Part shown: positions 43,601-52,941 of the stretch, piece by piece
Position numbering within the stretch: the stretch's first letter is position 1
Layout of the letters: every line of letters begins with the position of its first letter
From: Branchiostoma floridae
Lineage: Eukaryota > Chordata > Leptocardii > Amphioxiformes > Branchiostomatidae
Direction of reading: 5' to 3'
Length of the DNA stretch: 64,000 nt
Assembly: GCF_000003815.2 (NCBI RefSeq)
Contig: NC_049994.1
Span: 17,630,981 to 17,694,980, forward strand
The notes under the pieces: model-generated
What the model saw: only the letters and a program-made list of their open reading frames with translations
The model's database searches: none
What the model was told of the DNA's origin: nothing
Program-made: the position numbers and the translations under genes

Positions 43601-46600
43601 TATATAATGAACGTGGGAGCGAACTACTTTCTGGATGGTACCCAGGCTACTCAATACTGGAGTTGTTACGAAATGGAGTATAAAGTTCATGTCGGCGAGC
43701 AGGGCCTGACTTTGACAGCTTTGTTTTCACGTCTGTTTGGAACGATATATGGGGTGTAACCTTGTACACATGATATAGGCCTGACTGGGACTGGAACCCG
43801 TGACCTAGTGATTCATAAGTAGGACTGCTAATCATTTATGGCGAGTTTGTACGAGTTAGGCACGCCCATAACAAAATATAACAAGAGCTATCTTATACTC
43901 AAAATTTGTAACAATAGCTTGTTCAGAGCACGAGATAGCAAAACCGGAAGTTGCGCTGCAGTACCAAGAGAAGCCGCAATGGGGGCCCAAAATCTACTCA
44001 TTTCTAGCTTTTATCACACCCCACCAACACACTAAGTATGAAACCGATCCATTCAGCCGTTCTTGAGTTATCTTGTTGACAGACAGACAGACAGACAGAC
44101 AAACGCTACTGAAAATATAACCTCCATGACATTTCATGGAGGTAAATATAAATACGACAAATCCGCAAAGCTAATACACCCTTTAAGTTCTTGCTATTTG
44201 ATTCAATTAAGATTTTTAGAAGACTTATGAGACTCATTTGATCTTGAGACAGCGCTGTGTTTATTTTCGTCTTATTACAGCATTCAAGTGGCGTAGGGAG
44301 TATTGGGTTTTATTGTCTATCTGTCTGTCTGTCTGTCAGTCTCGATGTGTTTTATGTGTTACTGCGGCTCTCAACAATGCAGCATTGTCAATTGCCAAAC
44401 GGTCTTAGTGCTAATAGTTTCGTCTATGGGACTGGTAGGTCTGATTTACCTGTTTAGCCTCGCTAAACGTTTTAAGCTATAGCTATCTTTAAAGCATTTA
44501 TGATTGTACAGCGTTATGTGGTTTTTGTTGAAAACCATTTGTAATAAGGACGCAGGTCAGTTTGTCCGCGACGACGTTTCTTAAGTGTAGTGATGACACG
44601 AAAGAAGAAGAAGATAACTTTACTTAATAAAGTATAACAACCAATGAAACCATTGAAAGTACATTGAAAAAGGGGTTAAAATCTGCGCTCTGTGACTGCC
44701 CTGATTTGCTCTACAACGTGGTCAGTTGCAGAACTTCAAAGTCAAAATCTGTTTAATATTTAACCTGATTGAGAAATCTATAAACAAAGCTTCTGTCACA
44801 GTTTAATCTTTTTTTCTTAATCCTTACCTTAATCCCGAACAGCATGAGAGACATGCACGGTAGGACGCTCAGCAACAGGTGCATCAACATGGCGGGAAGC
44901 CTGGAGGGACAAGAGACATTTATTTTAGAGTTAGTTGTACGGCTAACGTTAACTAGGTGCTGTCGGGAAAAGCCATCTATTTATTCAGTTTGACCACGTT
45001 TGTGGAAGGGTTGACATATTACGTGACTATCACCTTTGCAAGATGTCAACCCGGAGACCAGTCTGTAGGGTTGAACCACCCACACCGGGAAGGACCCCTA
45101 CTCTTTTCGATAAGTATGGTGGGTTCTTCAACGTGCTCGAGGTGCGGCTCTCCGATCCCAGAACACGAGACCTCCATTTAAAGTCTATGGGACCGCGTAG
45201 CACAGTGGTACTGTCTTCGCCTCGTGACCGAGAGGTTGCGGGTTCGAATCCAGCTGCTGTGTTCGATCTTGTGCCCTTGGGAAAGGCACTTAACACGGCT
45301 TTCCTCACTATACTCAGGTGAGAGTGAGTACCTGGCTTTAGCTAGGGCCGTCCCTCGGATAGGACGTTAAATGGAGGTCCCGTGTATGGGGAGAGTCACA
45401 CCCTATGCACGATAAAGAACCCCCACACGTGCGATGGTGCGGTGTGAGATGGAGCAAACCTTTCTGTCTGGAGTTGGTGATTCACTTCAATTCACCCGGT
45501 TGGAGGCCTGGCGAACCTACATACCGTATCAGCCAGCGAAAGGGTATATCACCCCGTAAGGGGCGGTATAACCCCGCCGCGTGTAGACATGTGCGAACAT
45601 GTGCACATTTGTGTATGGCGGCTTTGAAAAGGTGTCCTTAACACCGGTTTCGCCATACCCTCCAAATGGAGAATCCTAATAAATAAATAAATAAATAAAT
45701 AAATAAAAGTCCTATCTGAGGGACGGCTCTAGTCGAAGCTAGGTACTCATTTTTCACTTGAGTGAAGTGAGCAAAGTCGTGTTAAGTGCCTTTCCCGAGG
45801 GCACAACATCGGTGGCATGGCAGGTTTGCAACTCGGGGCCTCTTTGGGCTGAGCCCAATGCGCTGTCGATTACGCCACACGATCTCATTTATTGCCATCT
45901 TGTTGCAATAAAAATTAATGAGTGTATCACTTTTATTCCGTTGGTAGCGATTCCCTACAAGCTCTCTTTGCCGCCGACTGCGTTTCTTTATTACGTTGTC
46001 TTAGACCGTTTTTGTCCCCACCAACATCTGCGTGGAGGTTGGGATTAAGTATAACAGACTACGCCTAATGACAAAAAAATCTATTTGGCCAATTTCTACC
46101 ATGTTACCAGCAACACGTGGCACTGGAGCCTAGCTAGTAGAGACTACATTGCACCAACTGACTGCAACTACAAAATAATTGACACTTATCTAAGATTCTG
46201 CTTCGTTTTTGGTATGACTCGGCCGGGGATCGAACTCGCGACCTACCGACTGCAAGGTGGACACTTCACTTATACCGTGTCAATATAATGCACCGGCTGG
46301 CTGCCACTATAAATGATTGATAAATCAACTTCTTGATTTACTTTTCACACAGAATGTTTGCCTTCCTTATCAGAGCGGACATTCCATTTAGATCGACCCT
46401 GCGATAGTCGCCCCTCCGGGTCCGTACCTAGGGACCGTTCTATGTGAGAGCAGCACTGAAATATATGCGTCCTAATACCCCCCCCCCCTCACATTAGGCG
46501 AAAATCAATCGGACGACGAGTCTGCGAACTCTGAATTATGAGGAGGCATAACCCTGCTGCCGACAAAGAAATGGCAGAGTTCCCACCTTCCAGTCAAGGT

Positions 46601-49448
46601 CATGCCTCCTCGTAATTTAGAGCTCGCAGACTCGTCGTCCGATCGATTTCCGCTACATGTGAGGGGGGTATTAGGGCACGGTCACATAGGTCGTGCGATC
46701 GCCGTACGATTGCCAATTACTTCGGGTATTTTGGAGGACACAAACGTACGTCTCCTGTAAAGTTCAACTGTTTTGGTACACGAAATGCTGCTTTGGATCC
46801 ATGTCGGTGGTTGGTTCTGTCACGGCCTGCTTGAAAATCCTATGGCATAAAAATCTTACGACGGTCGTGCGGCCTATGTGACCGCGTCCTATGTAATTAG
46901 CATTTTGTTCGAGTAATAGATTTGTCGTGAAATGTACGTAGAGGTTCAGCGATCCAGTTTTAAGATCAGCGGATTGCGAGTTCGAATCGACCTCTTTTAT
47001 GTAAAGTAAACAATGACACGCACATACGCCCCTCGCAACACTGCAATTGCGCAAAGATATATTATTAGGATGTGAAGAAACATATGCTAAACACTAAACA
47101 ACCTTTATATTTCATAGAATGCCAAACGTTCTGTTTAGAGCAAATTTAAATGTTTTTTTTGCTCAGAAAGAGGCACTGACTAGTTAATTGTCAACAGTGG
47201 CCTTAAAGGTCCCAGAAGTCAATGTTCAAACGTCAAGTCGATCGATATAAACATTATGATGAGATTTAAACAGTTCCAGAAATAGGTTCCCTATATTCTA
47301 CCACTGCGGCACAAGTAAAAAAAGTTTGTCCATGATAAAGAATAAAAGGAACTTTTTTGGTGTTTTTTTTTGTAGATTCTATCTCATTTGGATGTAGTTG
47401 ATAATAATACACTGATTTATGTGCTCATTTGGTTTTAATGTGGCTACTTTACATTGCTAATAAGGAACTCGGAAATATTACATTTTCTGAATTCTACCAT
47501 ACTTTTCACCATTGATATTTTGGTATTGTAGCGTGCGGTAAGAGTAGTGCGATAACTTTGCTAAGTTACTGAACGGCAGTGCCAGTGTTTGTACACCACT
47601 TAACTGATAAACGAAATACTTCAAGGATATTATTGTGTCATTCTTAAACAAATGTCTCGAAGGAATAAACACAACGAGTTTTCGACATCCTGATACCTTT
47701 AAATTTTGACACACCATACCACTGTTATGGTACTGTAAATGCATTAAGGTTCGCGGGGATTTAATTTCGCGGTAGCGGGAAAAGGGACTTTTCGCGGTGG
47801 TTTTATGTTCGCGGTAGCACCATCGGCATTGTAGTCTCTTATTGCCATGGGAAATGTTCGCTGTGGTTTTACGTTCGCGGTGAAGCGGCCACCGCGAAAG
47901 TTTCTGCATTAGTATACTCAGCGTCTGCCCAAGTCTAAATGCCTAGTACTAGAACTTGCATTTCAACAGCCTTGCCATTGAGACTTTTATGTTTATAGTG
48001 CCTATCATTTCAAGATAGCTTTATGTATATGTCTGAATCATTTAATAGCTTAGATAAGCAAGAAACGAAGTGAACATTTAGCAGTTGGTGTTTTGACTAC
48101 ACGGTAGCGGGCAGTGGCGCAATAAGAACCACAATATTCGTACACCCAGTAACTCGGCACCGCCTCCTTACGCAAATATGTACTCCACTGAGAGGCCTGT
48201 TAGCTAGAGGGGAGGGGGAGGGGGTTCCAAACAAGTCTCTGACTGCCGTGTGTATTGTAGTTGTGTACTGTGCATCAAAACCAAGCTTAGATGACAGGTA
48301 TTTACCAAGTGACAACGTTTTATAAATGATCCAAAAAATTAAAACCGAAATAGCTGTAGGTAGGGGGCCAGGAGAGAGAGATGAATTGGAACCAAAATCG
48401 TAACATTTATAGACTACTACGTTTTTCTGATTGTTGCATGTGTTTTTAAGTTTTAAAGTGAATTGAAATTAAACTACTGTAAATATTATCACCCGACAGA
48501 TGCATATTGAAAGTTTAGTCTTCAATATCAATCTCCAGGGAGACGAAAAAGTTTTGGCCTGTATATTTTTACGTTTTTTTTCCTGCGTTTTATTAGTGTT
48601 ACTGATGTTTTCCCTTTTTCCATTCTTCACAAAGCAGAAATTAAATATTAGTTAAACAACAAGCAAACTAGGCCGAAGTCTTACATCTGCTTGTAGATTT
48701 TCTAGTCATTTAGTCTGTTATACTTAATCCCAACCTCCAAGCAGATGTTGGTGCGGACAAAAACGGTCTAAGACAACGTAACAAAAACGGGACGGGGGCT
48801 AAATAAACCTTACGATTCTGCGTCACAACATCTGCTTGGAGATGATTATGTAGTGTATGTTAACCATTATTCGCGGGGTAACATTTATCCGCTGTTTATG
48901 AAAACGGATCATTTAAGTATATATCAAGTCGACGGACGGTGGTTTTGCAATATTGTAGTTTGAAACAACCGTCCGTGGACATGACATCCCTATATCATGT
49001 TTCTTAACAACGGATAAAGGTTACCCCGCGAATAAAGGTTAACCAATGTTACTCACCATTTGGCATTTTCCAGCAGAAATCTGTTTTTCCACATGAAGCA
49101 GTACTTGACAGGCAGGTAGATGAGTAAGGTGACGGTAGCCACGTAAGCGATGGAGGCGGCCACTAGTAACCAGTAATACGGCAGCTGATCCGCCGGGGCG
49201 CTGCCACCGCCCTGCTCGGCGCCAGTCGTCGTGTTCCCCGCCTGAATTCTGTCCACCGTCCGGGCAACCCCCTCAGAAGTCACGAAGATGGGGACAGCGA
49301 GCGAAGACCATTGGCAGAGTTCTAGAAGGAAGTTGATGACCTTGACTTTGGTGACTCGGATTTGCCGTCGCTCTGGCGGGTGGAACTCGCTGCTGGTCGA
49401 AGCTCGTCCGTTTGGGATCGTCGCGGATCCTCCATTTGGAGTGTACAT
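40677..49448 (-). CDS. Multi-pass membrane protein D (four exons), probable paralogue of C
   Basis: Exons 49448-49057, 44900-44828, 42328-42158 and 41300-40677, phases 2, 0, 0, joined frame open for 419 residues. The ATG (MYTPNGGSATI) has A at -3. Hydrophobic segments include YYWLLVAASIAYVATVTLLI, LPAMLMHLLLSVLPCMSLML, DFPVALVVLGVLAASW, FFAVYDVIELLLV, IFPIYVVAFISMF, EIPFLILRIALLAKFGIAI and LAAIAFYVYYNFVVV. Between the fourth and fifth lies a basic, Ser/Pro-rich loop of about 60 residues that could be cytosolic and phosphorylated. The tail is Ser/Thr-rich. The segment order and the LSIEFFAVYDVIELL...PFLILRIALL...KNLAAIAFYVYY pattern recall TMEM121-like proteins, at low confidence. Introns hold many MITEs and SINEs (42.4-49.0 kb). 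Confidence 0.82.
41915..42000 (-). mobile_element. SINE/LINE tail with (TGAA)n, second copy
   Basis: Same sequence as 30836-30960 (GAATGAACTTTATTGTACATACC...GGCTAGGTACAGG), inserted in the last intron of gene D. Confidence 0.65.
42423..42530 (+). repeat. 17-bp minisatellite
   Basis: Units of GGTGGCCACTATACAGA, about six copies, 95 bases from exon 3 of gene D. Isolated related units occur at 42790-42840 (AGGTGGCCGCTATGCAAAGG). Confidence 0.9.
43483..43650. mobile_element. Palindromic MITE with internal tandem repeat
   Basis: AGCCTGGGTACCATCCGGATAGTAGTTCGCTCC pairs with GGAGCGAACTACTTTCTGGATGGTACCCAGGCT. The interior has two AGAAGCGACT(G/A)TATATAGT(G/A)TATAATGAA units. Confidence 0.9.
43780..44150. 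mobile_element. Dispersed repeat with (GACA)n near its end
   Basis: An antisense tRNA-like B box (GGAACCCGTGACC, 43793-43805) is followed by a body ending TTCTTGAGTTATCTTGTTGACAGACAGACAGACAGACAAACGCTACTG and a palindromic ATAACCTCCATG...CATGGAGGT. This end structure is typical of dispersed invertebrate retroelements. Confidence 0.6.
45035..45705 (+). mobile_element. Full-length tRNA-derived SINE with an abutting fragment
   Basis: At 45190 a tRNA-like head (A box GTAGCACAGTGGTA, B box GGGTTCGAATCC) starts a body of about 500 bases (GGACGTTAAATGGAGGTCCCG, CACACGTGCGATGGTGCGG) ending in (AATA)n at 45678-45705. Positions 45035-45185 (CACACCGGGAAGGACCCC ... ACGAGACCTCC) are a related piece joined to its left side. 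Confidence 0.8.
45706..45890 (-). mobile_element. Antisense copy of the same SINE
   Basis: GTCCTATCTGAGGGACGGCTCTAG...GTTAAGTGCCTTTCCCGAGGGCACAA...TGTCGATTACGCCACAC is the reverse complement of the SINE head region at 45195-45370. It directly abuts the (AATA)n tail of the sense copy. Confidence 0.75.
45940..46065. mobile_element. MITE fragment (CCAACCTCC family)
   Basis: CGTTGTCTTAGACCGTTTTTGTCC...CCAACATCTGCGTGGAGGTTGGGATTAAGTATAACAGAC is the inverse of the left part of the element at 48718-48845. Confidence 0.6.
46100..46300 (-). mobile_element. Antisense tRNA-derived SINE piece
   Basis: GGGGATCGAACTCGCGACCTACCGACTGCAAGGTGGACACTT read on the minus strand is a tRNA-like TPsiC/anticodon half with a B box GAGTTCGATCCCC. 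It lacks an intact acceptor stem. Confidence 0.5.
46470..46675. mobile_element. Palindromic MITE, ~80-bp arms
   Basis: CTAATACCCCCC...CTCACAT...CGGACGACGAGTCTGCGA...TATGAGGAGGCAT pairs with ATGCCTCCTCGTA...TCGCAGACTCGTCGTCCG...ATGTGAGGGGGGTATTAG. Short unpaired centre. Confidence 0.9.
46676..46885. mobile_element. Adjacent MITE with CGGTCACATAGG ends
   Basis: CACGGTCACATAGGTCGTGCGATCG at the left is the inverse of GACGGTCGTGCGGCCTATGTGACCGCG at the right. It starts where the previous palindrome ends. Confidence 0.8.
47733..47916. mobile_element. Second copy of the TACTGTAAATGCA MITE
   Basis: TACTGTAAATGCATTAAGGTTCGCGGGG ... GCGAAAGTTTCTGCATTAGTA. More GC-rich and less decayed than the copy at 20362-20579, though its right terminus is shorter. 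Confidence 0.75.
48718..48845. mobile_element. Palindrome-ended MITE (CCAACCTCC family)
   Basis: CCTCCAAGCAGATGTTG at the left and CAACATCTGCTTGGAG at the right are inverted repeats; the interior has GGACAAAAACGGTCTAAGACAACGT. Confidence 0.8.
48868..49045. mobile_element. GGTAACC-ended MITE
   Basis: TTCGCGGGGTAACATTTATCCG at the left pairs with CGGATAAAGGTTACCCCGCGAA at the right. The interior holds GTCGACGGACGGTGGTTTTGCAATATT and its partner. Relatives are at 6515-6665, 20580-20695, 59775-60005 and 60795-61020. The right end is about 12 bases from the donor of gene D exon 1. Confidence 0.88.
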
Positions 49449-49636
49449 GTTTGAAACAATGTCCTCAGACGAGCAAGTACCACAATAGAGAGGCCACTTG
49501 ACCTTATTTTCGGTAAATTACAACACAAATCTTAGCCGAGGATGCGTCTGGTCGTAGGTGCTCAGAAGATGGAATTGCGTTGAATCAGACCAAACGTTTG
49601 TAAGTCAGGACGGTTTCAGTCGCCAAAATGGCGTCG

Positions 49637-50048
49637 CAGACGACAGAACTTTTTTGTCACTTTGCAGGTCACAGTTCAGAAATTGTCTGGCGCAGTTCGT
49701 CGTATTAAAGTTGTAAATAAAATCTTCCAAAAGACAAGAGCCTCCTGCGTAGTCCAAATCGTACAGATGAAGAAAGACGCTCAGTGATGTGGAAAGTAGG
49801 ACAGTTTCAGTCAGCAAAATGGCGTCGCAGACGACAAAATATGTCGTCACCTCGACTCTCCTCTCACAGAACGACCTTCAGTATTTGCCCTCTCGACAAA
49901 TGTTGCAATTCTTACACATTTTTACCGCCAAACGTTCTCTCAGAATGTCAGACGATAGAGACCACTTCTGACAGAAAATCAGACGACAGCCACCTTCAGT
50001 GAGTTCCCGCCATTTTTGCCCCAAATCTGACAAACTTTATCAGACGAC
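49637..50048 (+). promoter_or_regulatory. CAGACGA(C/T) array upstream of gene D
   Basis: Five exact CAGACGAC or CAGACGAT octamers (49637, 49828, 49949, 49980, 50041) lie 190-600 bases upstream of the gene D ATG. Two sit in a duplicated AAAATGGCGTCGCAGACGACA block that also contains a YY1-like core. An E2F-like TTCCCGCC is at about 50004. CTGACAGAAAATCAGACGAC is close to CTGACAGAAAATAGACGAT in the gene C array. Confidence 0.5.
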
Positions 50049-51897
50049 AAACAAAGGTGCGAAGTTTCGCAGGTGAGAAATGTGTCGAGTGTCCCCACTC
50101 TGCGCTGTCAGCACGTTCTGAGAAGCCCCGGGTCAAATCAGACTTTGTACAAGCTGCATGAGTGGCTCCTTTGTGATTGGGCTTGAGTTAAAAACAAACA
50201 AAAATAGACAAACAGGGTGTTCGGTGCACGTGGTCCCATGTGTGAGCAAAGGGCGAGGCGTTTTAATAACGTCGGCTTCACATGATCTACAAGCAGATGT
50301 GAAGAGGGAAGATACCTCGTTTGTGACTGCCTGACTAATCTTGTAGCCGCCCCTCCTCTTTCTTACGATGTAGCTGTGACAAAATTGAAAAAGTAACAAA
50401 TGTAAAATGGTACAATCTTTAATCATATCTTCAGCTTTGAGGCAGATGATTACGCTTGTAAATTTTATTGAAGACGTTTATAGGAGTACAACGAAAAGAC
50501 AAAAAGCCCCCCCCCGCCCAAGTCATAAAAATAAACTAGCTAATATAATTCTTAAGTCATCAACAATGTCAATGTACGAGACTGTTTGCTCAAAACTAGA
50601 TGCAGTTTTAGCCATGGTGCTAGAAGGCGTTGCTTTATAACCAAACCTTTCGAACAGTCTTTCACTCTTACTAAGTCTAATCTGTTCCATTCATTCCCGA
50701 ACATACACAGGACTAACTCACCAAAATCACACAACCTACATTCATTTTATAGCTACAGCTTTAAAAAGAATTAAGAACTTTACGAGAAGGACTCAGAATA
50801 CGTGCTGAGAGCTTTCAAATTTTACCTTAGATTTTGGACACACTTTAATCCGTTTGCCGTCTCGATGGTTTTCTGGTTGCGCAACAATGAAAGAATCCGT
50901 TGCGTAATGTTTGTCAATATTTCTGGTACCCTACAGAGTCCAAGTCAACCCTTGATCAATCTAAGTCGCTCTTGTAGCGAACAAAGGTCATTTCGAACGT
51001 TGGGACTATACCAACTAGAGAAAGTTTTTTTTCTGACACTTTCCCTTTTTTTATTGCTTTGATTGAGCGAAATGCAAACCAAAAAGGGTCCATCTATCGT
51101 AATGTCTTGTTGACTTAGTGCAGCTTGGTAATTAGTAAACTTTGACTTTTTGGTTATCACGAACAGTGATCTTTCACGTCTACTCGTCGCGAATTTTGTT
51201 TGGTTAGTTACGTGGGACCAACGGTAACCTCTGTCACCGGTGTTCAGGTCGAGGTTGACCCATAGCGATTTGAAGGATTCGAACCTGTGACCCTGTGGTT
51301 CACGATTCGGGTCATGTACTACTGCAGTTTTGGTGCAGTTTACTGACTCATGCAGCCTTCAGTTTTCTGCGATGGTTAATTACCAACTTGCTGCAGCTAA
51401 AATATGAGCCGCGGTTCCTGACATGTTTACCAGGTACGTGGCACCGACAACTGCAGCTGGGGCTAGGAGAGGGTCGGAGATGTGAGTATAAACAATTCTT
51501 TATGTGGTTTTACACGTCTTATAAGAGTGACATTATACATGGTCCGGTCAAATAACATCAGGGCTACAGTAGTTATGTCGAAGACTTGAACCTTGAAGAC
51601 TTATGTATAGACAAAAATTTGTCTTTTTTTTAAATGTTGTTTTTCGTCTTTAGTGTATGCACCACAAATATGACAGACGAGGTACTGGAAGAAAAATACA
51701 GTTTTACCTACTTGATAGCCTGACACACTGCACTTGCACCAAATAGTATGCATTGTAGACCATATGAAAATTTCCTTGATTACTCTTCCAGTCATGATCC
51801 TACACAATTCATTTGTTTTCCCTTTGCTACGGAGAGAACTTTATTATCTGGAGTGAGGAGAGTCGTGTAAAGGGCGCTATATATAGATCGGTAGCAT
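50049..51897. other. Spacer between genes D and E, first part
   Basis: No gene recognised. An antisense tRNA-like B box with flank (GGATTCGAACCTGTGACC, 51277-51294) marks a SINE piece. The other open frames are short and featureless. Confidence 0.4.
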
Positions 51898-52302
51898 GTA
51901 GTGGTGCGTACCTAAACTCAATTTCAGGTTCAGGTCCGGATTCAGGTCCAGCAGTTCAGGTTCAGGTCCGGACTTAAAGTCTGGACCTGAACACACCATT
52001 GCTTATTATGTGCTATTTTTTAAGGGGGAGGGGGATGGTTCATATAAAATTGTATGTTAGCATGAATTGAAATGCAATGTGAAAAATGCATGAAAATGAT
52101 GTACAGCCAGTGTAAACACAAAATGTTTTTTTGTCTTTTTCCAGTGCAAATTTCACTGTCTATGGAATGTTTTAGATGCTTTAGAACAAAAAAAGGGAAT
52201 ATAAGTGACAGATTGCTTTTTGCAAGTCCGGACTTGGCTCCGGACATTTAGGTTTTTTTTTTTGACAATTCCAAGTCCGGGCTTTAGGTACGCTCCACTA
52301 GT
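51898..52302. mobile_element. Inverted-repeat element with TAGTGGTGCGTACC ends
   Basis: TAGTGGTGCGTACCTAAA at the left is the inverse of TTTAGGTACGCTCCACTA at the right. The left part has repeated TTCAGGTTCAGGTCCGGA units; the right part has AAGTCCGGACTTGG. No coding potential. Confidence 0.75.
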
Positions 52303-52941
52303 AGCATGACAGAATTCTGTGTTCGTGCGACCCTCACCTGATCGGGTCAAAGTTTGTGCGAACACGTCTGTCTGTCAGGGCTGCATGTTTGTTTCAAAAT
52401 GCTCGACCTTTGTTACTTCTGGGATAGACTCGTCATCCAGTCTCCAGTTCGGGGTGAACATTTTGGAACCTACGTGCTAATGCGAGCTACAGGATAAAAC
52501 TTTTGAGTGCTTCTTAGAATTTTCGTCTTTAAAGATTAGTTCGAGCGGGAGCTCGACCAAAGTAAAGTAAAGTAAAGTTAAGATTTTTTTGTTTCAGCAG
52601 CCGGCCCATCACTTTTGTCTAAAATAGGGTACAGTGTTATTCGGATTTTTAGACTAAGATCTAATTTTATTTTATTCACCTTCCTTTAATAAGCATCAGA
52701 CAAAGGCACATCTGCTTAAGTCTTCTGCTCAAACAAACATAACATAACAAATATTTAAGACTAAGATAAAGACCACAGACCGGTTTATTCAGCGACCTGC
52801 TCTCTTTACCAGAGGGCCGGTTTCGAGCCTAACATTGCCCTTTGGATTATCATAACCGTAGGGCTGATTTCGGAGTAGATTGTCGCGTGATGTTTTTCGG
52901 CTGACGCCAGTTTTTTTTCCTTGTCATTCCGCAGGAAGACG

